This document shows, one piece after another, positions 56,947-64,000 of a stretch of 64,000 nt of DNA. Under the pieces are notes generated by a model, which had not been told where the DNA came from, made no database searches, and was given only the letters and a program-made list of their open reading frames with translations. Every line of letters starts with the position of its first letter. Within the stretch, counting starts at the first letter, position 1. Location: the NCBI RefSeq assembly GCF_918698005.1, contig NZ_CAKKLJ010000002.1:186001-250000 (forward strand). The letters run 5' to 3'. A program made the translations under genes and the position numbers. The DNA comes from Microbacterium sp. Bi121. GTDB taxonomy: Bacteria > Actinomycetota > Actinomycetes > Actinomycetales > Microbacteriaceae.

Positions 56947-57048
56947 GCGACTGCTCGGTGCTTGCAACTACTCGGCGCTTGCGACTGCTCGGCGCTTGCG
57001 ACTGCTCGGTGCTTGCGACTGCTCGGTGCTTGCGACTACTCGGTGCTG
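56947..57048. repeat. 17-bp tandem repeat, six units
   Basis: Unit GCGACTGCTCGGTGCTT, six in a row without gaps (starts at 56947, 56964, 56981, 56998, 57015, 57032), differing at a few positions. The last unit holds the final codons and stop of the O-methyltransferase gene (57036 onward), so the array seems to have grown from the gene end. Confidence 0.93.
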
Positions 57049-57671
57049 AGACTGACCAGCTGCAGCAGGCCCTCACCTGCGGTGGAGATCGCGGCGAGGA
57101 CGGCAGGCGACTCCTGCGTCTCCTGGATCAGTGAGCGGAATGCGCTGGTGACGGCATCCCGCTGCACAGGATCGGCGACGCGGCCACCGGCCAGCACGCG
57201 CGGCACTGCGACGACCCCACCGGTGCGCACCAGGCGCAGGCCGTGCTCGACGTACTCGATGACGTTCTCCGGGTCGGCGTCGAGGAGGACGATGTCGTAG
57301 GCGCCCTCGTTCATGCGGGGCAGGACGTCGGCGGCGCGACCGGTGATGAACCGCGCGCGGGTGGACGGCACCTTGGCCTCGCTGAAACCGCGACGCGCTG
57401 CGGCAAGGTGCTCCGGCTCGTTGTCGATCGAGGTCAGGACGGCACGGGGGGCGCCGCGCAGCATCCACAGGCCGGAGACCCCGGCGCCTGTGCCGATCTC
57501 GACGATCGAGCGGGCGTCGGTCGTCGCGGCGAGCACGGCCAGCTGCGAGCCGACAGCGGGGCTCACCGAAGTGACGCCGAGCTCCTGCGCGTGGGTGCGG
57601 GCCCTGGCGATGTGCGCCGGCTCGATGATCGCCTCGCGGATGTACCGTGCGTTCGCGTCGTTCTCACTCAT
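57036..57671 (-). CDS. O-methyltransferase (catechol-type, family 3)
   Basis: A 211-residue SAM-dependent methyltransferase. The SAM loop is IVEIGTGAGVSGLWML (about 56-71), and IVLLDADPENV carries the metal-binding acidic residues. In Actinobacteria this gene commonly precedes tatB, as here. Its substrate is unknown. The C-terminal STE and stop codon lie inside a tandem repeat unit. Confidence 0.88.
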   Translation of the reverse strand: MSENDANARYIREAIIEPAHIARARTHAQELGVTSVSPAVGSQLAVLAATTDARSIVEIGTGAGVSGLWMLRGAPRAVLTSIDNEPEHLAAARRGFSEAKVPSTRARFITGRAADVLPRMNEGAYDIVLLDADPENVIEYVEHGLRLVRTGGVVAVPRVLAGGRVADPVQRDAVTSAFRSLIQETQESPAVLAAISTAGEGLLQLVSLSTE

Positions 57672-57733
57672 GGCCGTATCCTCCGCATCCAGAGTATTCG
57701 CCCGTCGTGTTCATCGCCGTCAGGCGCGGCGGG

Positions 57734-57739
57734 TAGCCT
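57734..57739 (+). promoter_or_regulatory. -10-like hexamer of tatB
   Basis: TAGCCT, six bases before the ATG at 57746. Confidence 0.5.
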
Positions 57740-57745
57740 GTCTAC

Positions 57746-58138
57746 ATGGATTTCGGCCTCACCATCGAGAAGCTCTTTCTCATCGGTGTGATCGCCGCGC
57801 TCATCATCGGCCCTGAGCGTCTTCCGAAGGCCGCTGAGACCTTCGCCGGCGTCGTCCGCAAGGTCGGGGAGTACCTGCGGGACACCCGCACGAGGATGCG
57901 TGACGAGATCGGTCCTGAGATCGACGAGGTGGACTGGCGAAAGCTCGATCCACGTCAGTACGACCCTCGCCGGATCATCCGCGACGCGCTGCTCGAGGAC
58001 GCCCCGTCGACGACCGCGACCGCGACTGCCGTCGCTCCTGCGGCGGTGCCCGCTGCGGTCGCAGAACGACAGCCGTCGCGGGTGCGCCCGGACTTCACGA
58101 AGGCTTCGCCGCCGCCGTTCGACCTCGAGGCGACCTGA
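57746..58138 (+). CDS. tatB: Twin-arginine translocase subunit TatB
   Basis: A 130-residue protein with an N-terminal membrane span (about 8-22), the GPERLP hinge, an amphipathic helix (about 27-50) and a charged tail. It works with TatA and TatC in exporting folded proteins. The tail is longer than that of TatA, and the O-methyltransferase/mrp context is that of tatB in other Actinobacteria. TatC is not in the window. Confidence 0.88.
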   Translation: MDFGLTIEKLFLIGVIAALIIGPERLPKAAETFAGVVRKVGEYLRDTRTRMRDEIGPEIDEVDWRKLDPRQYDPRRIIRDALLEDAPSTTATATAVAPAAVPAAVAERQPSRVRPDFTKASPPPFDLEAT

Positions 58139-58160
58139 TCCGACCGGCCGGCCCGCGGGG

Positions 58161-58676
58161 TCAGTTCGTCGACTTCACGCGTGATTTCAGGCGCGCCACG
58201 TCGTCATCGCTGAGCAGGATGCGCGGCACCACAGTGACCACCGACGTGCCCCGAAGGCGCAGGAGCGCGGCGTACCTGCCGACGTGGACCGACCGGAACG
58301 TCGAGTAGGCGACATCGGAGACGCCGCTCTTGGACACCATCTTGATCGACTCGTCGCCGAGTTCTACGCGCACGACCGACCCGGATGGCATCGTCGTGCT
58401 GATCGCACGGCGGGTGGATGCACGGGTGAAGATGATCGAGGCGACGATCAGCGCCGCGATCGCCACCATCGTCCAGGTCAGAGTGGTCGTCTGCTCCTGA
58501 TCGGCGCCACCGACCATCCCCAGCACGATCGCGTTCACCACGAACGCCGCGATGAGGGCCGTGTACGCGATGACGGCGAGCGGGCGCGTGAGCGTGTAGA
58601 TGACGGCATCCCATGTCATGCCGCGGATCATCTCGGCGTCGACGGTGGCGGTACGGGCGGCGGAGTCGGCAGTCAC
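58161..58676 (-). CDS. Two-span membrane protein with a PH/YcxB-like C-terminus
   Basis: A 171-residue protein with two adjacent spans (about 36-56 and 67-85) and a soluble beta-rich C-terminal half (SVVRVELGDESIKMVSKSG), reminiscent of YcxB-like domains. I cannot name a function. It is convergent with tatB and lies 12 bp after mrp on the opposite side, sharing its strand. Confidence 0.72.
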   Translation of the reverse strand: MTADSAARTATVDAEMIRGMTWDAVIYTLTRPLAVIAYTALIAAFVVNAIVLGMVGGADQEQTTTLTWTMVAIAALIVASIIFTRASTRRAISTTMPSGSVVRVELGDESIKMVSKSGVSDVAYSTFRSVHVGRYAALLRLRGTSVVTVVPRILLSDDDVARLKSRVKSTN

Positions 58677-58688
58677 GTCACGAGTCTG

Positions 58689-59831
58689 TCATGACTCGGA
58701 TGCCGGGGTCCGGGCCACGGACATCGGCAGCGACCGGCCGGAGAGGCTTCGGCCGTGCTGCGCCAGCCGGTCCGCGATGCCGCGGATGGTCTGCGCCGCG
58801 GCATCCTGCGGGTCGCTGAGCACGATCGGGACGCCGGCGTCGCCCCCTGCGCGCAGCGCGGGGCTCAGCGGCACGGAGGCCATCAGCGGGACCGCGTCAT
58901 CCGGTCCGGACAGTGCGCCGGCGACTTGGGCCCCGCCGCCTGATCCGAACAGGTCGACCGTCGTGCCGTCGGGAAGCGTGAACGCGGCCATGTTCTCGAC
59001 GACGCCGATCACGCGCTGTCCGGTCTGCCGCGCGACCAGACCGCTGCGGATCGCGACGTCGGAGGCAGCCGTCTGCGGTGTCGTCACGACCAGCACCTCG
59101 GCATGGGGGAGGAGCTGCCCGATCGAGATCGCGACATCGCCGGTGCCAGGAGGCATGTCGATGAGTAGCACGTCCAGATCGCCGAAGAACACGTCCGTGA
59201 GGAACTGCTGGACCGTGCGATGCAGCATCGGACCGCGCCATGCGACGACGGCCTCGCCGTCACGCAGGAACATCCCGATCGAGACGGCCTTCACGCCGTG
59301 GGCGACAGGCGGCAGCATCAGATCGTCGATGCGCGTGGGCTGGGTGCCTGCGGGGATTCCGAGGAGTCCGGGGATCGAGAAGCCGTGCACGTCGGCATCC
59401 ACGAGACCCGTGGCGAGCCCCTTCTCGGCCAGGGCGACGGCCAGGTTCGCGGTGATGGTCGACTTGCCGACCCCGCCCTTGCCGCTGGAGACGAGGATCA
59501 CCCGCGTCAGCGAGTCGGGCCCGAACGGCATCTGCCGTGCAGGGCGTCCGTCGCGCAGCTTCTCGGTGAGGGCCTTCCGCTCGCCCGGAGTCATGACACC
59601 GACCTCGACCGTGACCTCGTCGATGCCGACGACGGATGCTGCGGCACGGCGCACATCCGATTCGATGCGGTCGGCGGCGGGGCATCCGACGATCGTCAGG
59701 GCGATGCCGACCGTCGCATGATCGCCCTCGACGGAGACGTCGCGGAGCATGTCGAGTTCGCCGATCGGTCGGCGCAGCTCCGGATCGGAGACCGCGCCGA
59801 CCGCGCGGCGAACCTGGTCGGCACGGCTCAT
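58689..59831 (-). CDS. mrp: Mrp/ApbC-family P-loop ATPase, iron-sulfur carrier
   Basis: A 380-residue protein with an N-terminal MIP18/DUF59 domain (1-80) and a ParA-like ATPase. The deviant Walker A is SSGKGGVGKST (116-126), and DMPPGTGDV is present. Mrp proteins carry Fe-S clusters to apo-proteins, so it may serve IspH and NadA in this window. The C-terminal CxxC pair seen in many homologues is not apparent. The ATG at 59831 overlaps the stop of the DUF1003 gene. Confidence 0.92.
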   Translation of the reverse strand: MSRADQVRRAVGAVSDPELRRPIGELDMLRDVSVEGDHATVGIALTIVGCPAADRIESDVRRAAASVVGIDEVTVEVGVMTPGERKALTEKLRDGRPARQMPFGPDSLTRVILVSSGKGGVGKSTITANLAVALAEKGLATGLVDADVHGFSIPGLLGIPAGTQPTRIDDLMLPPVAHGVKAVSIGMFLRDGEAVVAWRGPMLHRTVQQFLTDVFFGDLDVLLIDMPPGTGDVAISIGQLLPHAEVLVVTTPQTAASDVAIRSGLVARQTGQRVIGVVENMAAFTLPDGTTVDLFGSGGGAQVAGALSGPDDAVPLMASVPLSPALRAGGDAGVPIVLSDPQDAAAQTIRGIADRLAQHGRSLSGRSLPMSVARTPASES

Positions 59832-60388
59832 GGTCGCTGGCGGCCCGGCCTGTTGACCGGAGCCGTCCTGGTGTCGGCGTCGCCGTCGTGCTCCTCGCTG
59901 AGATCGGCGAGCAGCGCCCGCAGCTCCTGCCGCAGCACATCGCGAGTCACGGCCTGGGTGTTGCGCTCCTCGAGCGACATGCGCAGAGCGACGATCTCGC
60001 GGGCCAAGTACTCGGTGTCGGCGAGGTTTCGTTCTGCGCGCTGCCTGTCCTGCTCGATCTGCACGCGGTCGCGGTCGTCCTGGCGGTTCTGCGCGAGCAG
60101 GATGAGCGGGGCGGCGTACGAGGCCTGCAGCGACAGGATCAGCGTGAGCGCCGTGAAGCCGAGCGCGGCTGAGTCGAAGCGCCACCAGCCGTTCTGCTCG
60201 GCGACGACCGTGTAGACCATCCACAGCAGGCAGAACAGGGTGAGCATGAGCAGGAACGTCGGCGTGCCCATCGCACGGGCCACCCACTCCGTGAACCGGC
60301 CGAAGCGGTCGCTGGATTCGGGGCGCTGCCGCGTCGTGCCGCGGCCGAGGGGGGCGTCGAGACCGGAGCGGTCGCTCTTGGCCATCAT
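59828..60388 (-). CDS. DUF1003 membrane protein
   Basis: A 186-residue protein with two spans (about 43-63 and 74-97) and a long coiled-coil tail (about 100-165). The segment between the spans and NRQDDRDRVQIEQDRQRAE after them are DUF1003 hallmarks. Function unknown. It overlaps both neighbours by four bases (ATGA), making one operon with the MgtE-like gene and mrp. Confidence 0.9.
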   Translation of the reverse strand: MMAKSDRSGLDAPLGRGTTRQRPESSDRFGRFTEWVARAMGTPTFLLMLTLFCLLWMVYTVVAEQNGWWRFDSAALGFTALTLILSLQASYAAPLILLAQNRQDDRDRVQIEQDRQRAERNLADTEYLAREIVALRMSLEERNTQAVTRDVLRQELRALLADLSEEHDGDADTRTAPVNRPGRQRP

Positions 60389-61650
60389 CGTGCACCGCCC
60401 GCCGTCTCGCTGTCGTCGGCATCCTGTGTGCGCCAGTCATCGGGCAGCAGATAGTCGAGAACGTCGTCGATGCTCACCACCCCGACGAGGCGACCGGCGG
60501 CATCGACCACCGGCAGCGACACGAGGTCGTAACTGGCGAGCAGCCTGGCGGTCTCCGCTGCGGAGGCCATCGCCGAGATGGGCTCCATCGTCTCGTCGAC
60601 GATCGCACCTAGGCGTTCGTGCGGGGGGTAGCGCAGCATCCGCTGGAAGTGGACGACGCCGAGCAGGCGACCGGTCGGCGTCTCGAACGGCGGAAGGGTG
60701 ACGAAGACCGCGGCGGCGAGTGCGGGGTGCAGCTCGTGCCGACGGATCAGTGCCAGAGCCTCGGCGACGGTGGCATCGGCCGAGAGCACGATCGGCTCGG
60801 TGGTCATCAGACCGCCGGCGGTGTCCGGCCCGTAGCTCAGCAGAGTCCTGACGTCCTCGGCCTCTTCCGGCTCCATGAGGTCGAGGAGTTGTTCGAGGCG
60901 CTTCTTCGGGAGCTGGGCGAGCAGGTCGGCCGCGTCGTCCGGTTCCATGTGGTCGAGGATGTCGGCGGCGCGCTCGTCGCCGAGACCGTCCAGGATGTGC
61001 ACCTGGTCCTCTTCCGGCATCTCCTCGAGAGCGTCGGCGAGCCGGTCGTCCGGCAGCTCTTCGGCGACCTCGATCAAACGCTGCTGCGGAAGGTCGAGCA
61101 GCGTGGTGGCCAGGTCGGCGGCGTGCAGCTCGGAGTAGGTCGCGACGAGCTGCTCGGCGGACTGCGACTCGCCCGGTGCGCGCTTCTCGGCGACCTCGTT
61201 CCACGCGGCGAACGTGGTCGGTCCCTTCGCGAACGGCGAGGCGCTCGTCTTGGGTTTGCGGAGGAAGAGCTGATTGACGCTCCACTCTCCGAGGCGGTTC
61301 GGCTCGATCGCGACGTCTTCGATCACGGCGCTGCCGCTGCCGTCGGCGAGCTCGACCCGCCGGCCCAGAAGCTCGGCGAGCACACGGACTTCACCGGGCC
61401 GGGGCTGGAACCGGCGCACGTTGATCAGTCCGGTGGTCAGAACCTGCCCGGCGCGGATCGACGTGACCCGGCCGATGGACATGAACACGTGCCGGCGGCC
61501 GGGGATCTCGACCACCAGTCCGATCACGCGGGGGGAGGCGGTACTTCGGTAAACGATGACGACATCCCGGACCTTGCCGAGCCGGTCGCCCACGGGGTCG
61601 AAGACGGCGCAGCCTGCCAGGCGCGCGACGAAAACCCGTTGTGTGCTCAC
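60385..61650 (-). CDS. MgtE-like protein lacking the membrane channel (PRC-barrel, MgtE N, CBS)
   Basis: A 421-residue protein with a PRC-barrel-like N-terminus (ARLAGCAVFDPVGDRLGKVRDVV), a helical MgtE N domain (about 175-285, with repeats such as LLDLMEPEEAEDVRTLL), and two CBS domains at the C-terminus. True MgtE has five further spans forming the magnesium channel; they are absent. GTG start with TACGCT seven bases before. Head of the operon with DUF1003 and mrp. Confidence 0.88.
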   Translation of the reverse strand: MSTQRVFVARLAGCAVFDPVGDRLGKVRDVVIVYRSTASPRVIGLVVEIPGRRHVFMSIGRVTSIRAGQVLTTGLINVRRFQPRPGEVRVLAELLGRRVELADGSGSAVIEDVAIEPNRLGEWSVNQLFLRKPKTSASPFAKGPTTFAAWNEVAEKRAPGESQSAEQLVATYSELHAADLATTLLDLPQQRLIEVAEELPDDRLADALEEMPEEDQVHILDGLGDERAADILDHMEPDDAADLLAQLPKKRLEQLLDLMEPEEAEDVRTLLSYGPDTAGGLMTTEPIVLSADATVAEALALIRRHELHPALAAAVFVTLPPFETPTGRLLGVVHFQRMLRYPPHERLGAIVDETMEPISAMASAAETARLLASYDLVSLPVVDAAGRLVGVVSIDDVLDYLLPDDWRTQDADDSETAGGAR

Positions 61651-61657
61651 GCTGTCC

Positions 61658-61663
61658 AGCGTA
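61658..61663 (-). promoter_or_regulatory. -10-like hexamer of the MgtE-like operon
   Basis: TACGCT on the minus strand, seven bases before the GTG at 61650. Confidence 0.45.
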
Positions 61664-61706
61664 GTGCGCGAGCCTGCGAACTCGGGCCCCGCAGAGACGC
61701 GCATGG

Positions 61707-61712
61707 AACAAT
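61707..61712 (+). promoter_or_regulatory. -10-like hexamer of the stress-protein gene
   Basis: AACAAT, six bases before the ATG at 61719; GGAGGT in between could also be a ribosome-binding site. Confidence 0.35.
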
Positions 61713-61718
61713 GGAGGT

Positions 61719-62546
61719 ATGAGCATGTTGAACCGTCCTGCGAACGGCACTGCCGTCGGTGAGACCGTCGCGTCGGTCCGCGAATACGAGGCCGCGCAGA
61801 AGACGGTGTCGAAACTGATAGCCGCCGATGTCCCCGCCAGGGACATCGCGATCGTCGGCCAGTCCGTCCGGACGATCGAGCGCGTCACAGGACGGCTCGG
61901 CTATGCCGCAGCGGCACGCTCCGGGGCGGTCAACGGCGTGCTCATCGGGCTTCTGCTGTCGGCGATCCTCGTGATCGGCAACCCGGATGCTCCGATCCAG
62001 CTGTTCGTGGGTTTCGTGTTCATCGGTGTCGCGCTCGGCATGATCCTGAGCCTTGTGACCTATGCGATCGTTCGCCGCAGGCGGGATTTCGCGAGCGTGA
62101 CGCAGCTCGCGGCCGATCACTACGAGGTGACGGTGGCGCCGGACTCCCTCGCGAAGGCTCGCGCGGCGCTCGGATCCGCCCCGCGCACCCAGGTCGCCCG
62201 GCCGACGGTCGACCTGGACGAACCGCCGCGGTACGGCGAGCGGGTCGCTCCTGGCACCGAGACCGCGGCGCAGGCGGGCGCGCAGGCTCCCGCCGGGCAC
62301 GTGATCCCTCCCCGTCCCGCTGACCCGCGTCCCGCTGACCCGCGTCCTGCGGAAGCGCGGCCGCAATACGGCGAGCGGGTCGAGCAGGCCGCGCCGACGC
62401 AGGACCCGACGCCGACGGATGCCGCTGACGGGGATGCTGCGCCCGAGTCGGCCACCGCTGAGACAGCGCCCGGAGGGACGGGGACTTCCGCAGAAGCCGC
62501 GCCCGTGACGGACGAGTCGGCCCAGAAGCGCGACGACCGGGCCTGA
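61719..62546 (+). CDS. General stress protein 17M-like membrane protein
   Basis: A 275-residue protein with a GSP17M/YflT-like N-terminal domain (about 15-60, with VREYEAAQKTVSKLIAADVP), two spans (about 67-85 and 92-112), and a long disordered Pro/Ala-rich tail. Part of the tail is PADPR in tandem from a 15-bp duplication (62313-62342). The gene is next to the MgtE-like operon, an arrangement found in other Actinobacteria. Confidence 0.82.
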   Translation: MSMLNRPANGTAVGETVASVREYEAAQKTVSKLIAADVPARDIAIVGQSVRTIERVTGRLGYAAAARSGAVNGVLIGLLLSAILVIGNPDAPIQLFVGFVFIGVALGMILSLVTYAIVRRRRDFASVTQLAADHYEVTVAPDSLAKARAALGSAPRTQVARPTVDLDEPPRYGERVAPGTETAAQAGAQAPAGHVIPPRPADPRPADPRPAEARPQYGERVEQAAPTQDPTPTDAADGDAAPESATAETAPGGTGTSAEAAPVTDESAQKRDDRA

Positions 62547-62547
62547 C

Positions 62548-63195
62548 ATGGGCTTCGACGTCGAGCTCCCTCGGGGGACGGTGCCGATCTCTACGGCCTG
62601 GGGAGACGGCATCGGGCGCGGAACCGTCCTCGTCGCTCATGGCGCCGGCGCCGGGATGGAGCATCCGTTCCTCGTCGGATTCACCGACGCTCTGAACGCC
62701 ATCGGTCTCTCGACCCTGCGGTTCAACTTCCCGTACCGCGAGCAGGGCAGGCGGATGCCCGGACCCGCCGCCCACGCGATCGCGACGTGGAAGGCCGCAG
62801 TGGCGTATGCCCGCACTTTCGATCCCGCCGGTCCGCTGTGGGCGGCGGGCAAGTCCTACGGGGGACGGATGGCATCGATGGCAGTCGCTGAGGGGCTCGT
62901 CGTCGACGGACTGGTGTATCTCGGTTACCCGCTGCACCCGCCGGGCGACCCTGGGAAGCTGCGCGCGGAGCACCTGCCGGCGATCGCCGTGCCCCAGCTG
63001 TTCATCGAAGGAACGAACGACCCCTTCGTACAGCCCGTTGCCCAGCTCGAGGAGGTCGTCCGGACCTGCCAGGACGCCCAGGTCGTCTGGGTCGAAGGCG
63101 GCGGACACTCGTTCGAGGTGAAGGGGCAGAAGCGACCGGCCGCCGAGATCGGGGCATCGCTCGCCCCGGTGGTCGCGGACTTCACCTCGAACTGA
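62548..63195 (+). CDS. Alpha/beta-hydrolase of the KANL3/Tex30 type
   Basis: A 215-residue hydrolase. VLVAHGAGAGMEHPF is the oxyanion loop, the nucleophile is in AAGKSYGGRMAS (a serine in G-K-S-Y-G), and the His is in EGGGHSFEV. It starts one base after the stop of the stress-protein gene. Substrate unknown. Confidence 0.85.
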   Translation: MGFDVELPRGTVPISTAWGDGIGRGTVLVAHGAGAGMEHPFLVGFTDALNAIGLSTLRFNFPYREQGRRMPGPAAHAIATWKAAVAYARTFDPAGPLWAAGKSYGGRMASMAVAEGLVVDGLVYLGYPLHPPGDPGKLRAEHLPAIAVPQLFIEGTNDPFVQPVAQLEEVVRTCQDAQVVWVEGGGHSFEVKGQKRPAAEIGASLAPVVADFTSN

Positions 63196-63229
63196 TGATC
63201 TCAGCGGGTGAACGACGCCGACCTGCCTC

Positions 63230-63829
63230 TCAGCGGTGCTTCCACCGGAACAGCAGCAGCCGCAGCGACGCTCCGATCTTCATCGGCACGATCTCGCCGA
63301 AGCGGTGCTCATCGGCTCGCACGAGGCGGTCGGCCAGGTCCGGACGCTGCTGACGCAGGTACTCCCGAGCCACTTCGGCATGCGGGGAGTTCGAGACGAT
63401 CTTGATCCGGTCGGCGTGCTCGATCAGCGGAATCGCGTTCTCGATGTTCTCCCACGTGGAACGGCTGTCCGGCTCGAGCACGATGTGTCCGGTGTAGTCG
63501 AGTTCCTCGCGCGCGTACCGCTCCATGATGACGGCCTCCGGCACGTCGCCCTCCACGGTGCCGCCGCACATCACGACGGTGCTGCGGGCATCGCGATCGA
63601 TGGAGCGGATGCCGGCGCGCACGCGGTAGCGGTTGATGAAGTTCGCGCGCTCGCCGCGGTTGCCGTAGCCGAGGACGACGACGGCCTCGGTGCTGCTCGC
63701 CGGTGCGGCTGCACCAAGCATCCGCCTGCTCGATCGCCAATGGACGTACTCCGCCCACACGGCGAACGCGGAGTACGCCGCGAAACCGGCCCAGAAGAGC
63801 CGGCCGGCGACGCCGCGCGAACTGCTCAA
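63230..63829 (-). CDS. YdcF-family (DUF218) membrane-anchored protein
   Basis: A 199-residue protein with one N-terminal span (about 9-26) and a DUF218 domain. Conserved words are AVVVLGYGNRG, VMCGGTVEGDVPEAVIM and EPDSRSTWENIENA. Relatives such as SanA and ElyC affect envelope permeability, probably through carrier-lipid metabolism. Precise role here unknown. Confidence 0.85.
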   Translation of the reverse strand: MSSSRGVAGRLFWAGFAAYSAFAVWAEYVHWRSSRRMLGAAAPASSTEAVVVLGYGNRGERANFINRYRVRAGIRSIDRDARSTVVMCGGTVEGDVPEAVIMERYAREELDYTGHIVLEPDSRSTWENIENAIPLIEHADRIKIVSNSPHAEVAREYLRQQRPDLADRLVRADEHRFGEIVPMKIGASLRLLLFRWKHR

Positions 63830-63842
63830 GCCCCCGGGCCCG

Positions 63843-64000
63843 TCATCCCTCAGAGCCCCGAGCCTCAGAGCCCCGAGCGATCCAGGCCTCGATCTCGTCG
63901 GCCGTGCGAGGGATGTCGGCCGACAGGTTCACGGGACCGTCCGCGGTCATGAGGATGTCGTCCTCGATGCGCACGCCGATGCCGCGGAACTCCTCCGGAA
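63843..64000 (-). CDS. M24B aminopeptidase P-like protein, C-terminal end (cut by window edge)
   Basis: The last 51 codons read PEEFRGIGVRIEDDILMTAD and then NLSADIPRTADEIEAW, the conserved end of Xaa-Pro aminopeptidases, where RIEDD carries a metal-binding glutamate. The final residues ARGSEARGSEG come from a 15-bp in-frame tandem duplication (63848-63862 and 63863-63877). Confidence 0.85.
   Translation of the reverse strand, partial: PEEFRGIGVRIEDDILMTADGPVNLSADIPRTADEIEAWIARGSEARGSEG

Noticed and set aside
56697..57134. An open frame rich in Cys, Leu and Arg repeats
   Set aside because: Its repeats are only the 17-bp DNA array read in one frame, partly opposite the O-methyltransferase gene.

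Overview
This is a high-GC actinobacterial chromosome segment, most like Microbacteriaceae and probably Microbacterium or a close relative. The evidence is the gene content (ispH with a DUF6264 membrane protein, a DUF3117 gene, an fdxA-dapC pair, tatB-mrp-DUF1003-MgtE-like, PIG-V mannosyltransferase), the codon bias, and frequent GGATGC/GCATCC words. Genes are tightly packed on both strands. I saw no rRNA or tRNA gene, CRISPR array, prophage or insertion sequence. The window is core chromosome with a few accessory genes.

Layout. 1-9.7 kb: the N-terminal end of xseA, ispH, class II aldolase, GlpX fructose-bisphosphatase, RmuC, an ankyrin protein, a DEDDh exonuclease, a methyltransferase, an S51 peptidase and YchF. 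9.7-19.2 kb: small accessory and stress genes (YCII plus an ECF42-type sigma factor, a DHFR-like reductase, ArfB, an orphan barstar-like protein, a PfpI/DJ-1 protein, a cysteine-free A-type carrier-like protein, GNAT, an acyltransferase, a cysteine-pair micropeptide) and a DHA2 drug exporter. 19.3-24.4 kb: an ABC exporter, an SDR, a GT2 glycosyltransferase and a cysteine desulfurase. 24.4-28.8 kb: de novo NAD synthesis, nadA-nadB-nadC-cysteine desulfurase, preceded by the Nudix-related regulator NrtR, with a palindrome inside the nadA promoter. 28.8-33.5 kb: the glycine cleavage operon gcvT-gcvH-gcvP behind a tandem glycine riboswitch. 33.7-39 kb: a peptide ABC importer (lipoprotein, two permeases, fused double ATPase). 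39-47.9 kb: a DUF559/AbiEi-like gene between two copies of a palindromic repeat, a CPBP protease, typA, glutaminase plus an MFS exporter, and an azlCD exporter with a divergent XRE-cupin regulator. 47.9-54.7 kb: lysine/diaminopimelate genes (fdxA-dapC, dapD, dapE), citrate synthase and a DEAD-box helicase. 54.7-64 kb: a PIG-V mannosyltransferase, DUF3117, a secreted repeat protein, an O-methyltransferase, tatB, mrp, DUF1003, a membrane-less MgtE-like protein, a stress protein, a hydrolase, YdcF and the C-terminus of an M24 aminopeptidase.

Three patterns stand out. First, four copies of a 67-bp palindromic element with fixed architecture (9+16+17+16+9) sit at gene 3' ends; two of them bracket the DUF559 gene as direct repeats. 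Second, at least 17 genes have a TAnnnT-like hexamer exactly six bases before the start codon, and four more have one at seven or eight, which predicts widespread leaderless transcription and fixes many start sites. Third, short tandem repeats (15-bp and 17-bp units) occur in promoters, at gene ends and inside coding sequence.

Working together: cysteine desulfurase probably supplies sulfur for the NadA iron-sulfur cluster; NrtR is placed to control nadA; the riboswitch and a stem covering the gcvT ribosome-binding site would tie glycine breakdown to glycine level; dapC, dapD and dapE supply diaminopimelate for cell wall and lysine.
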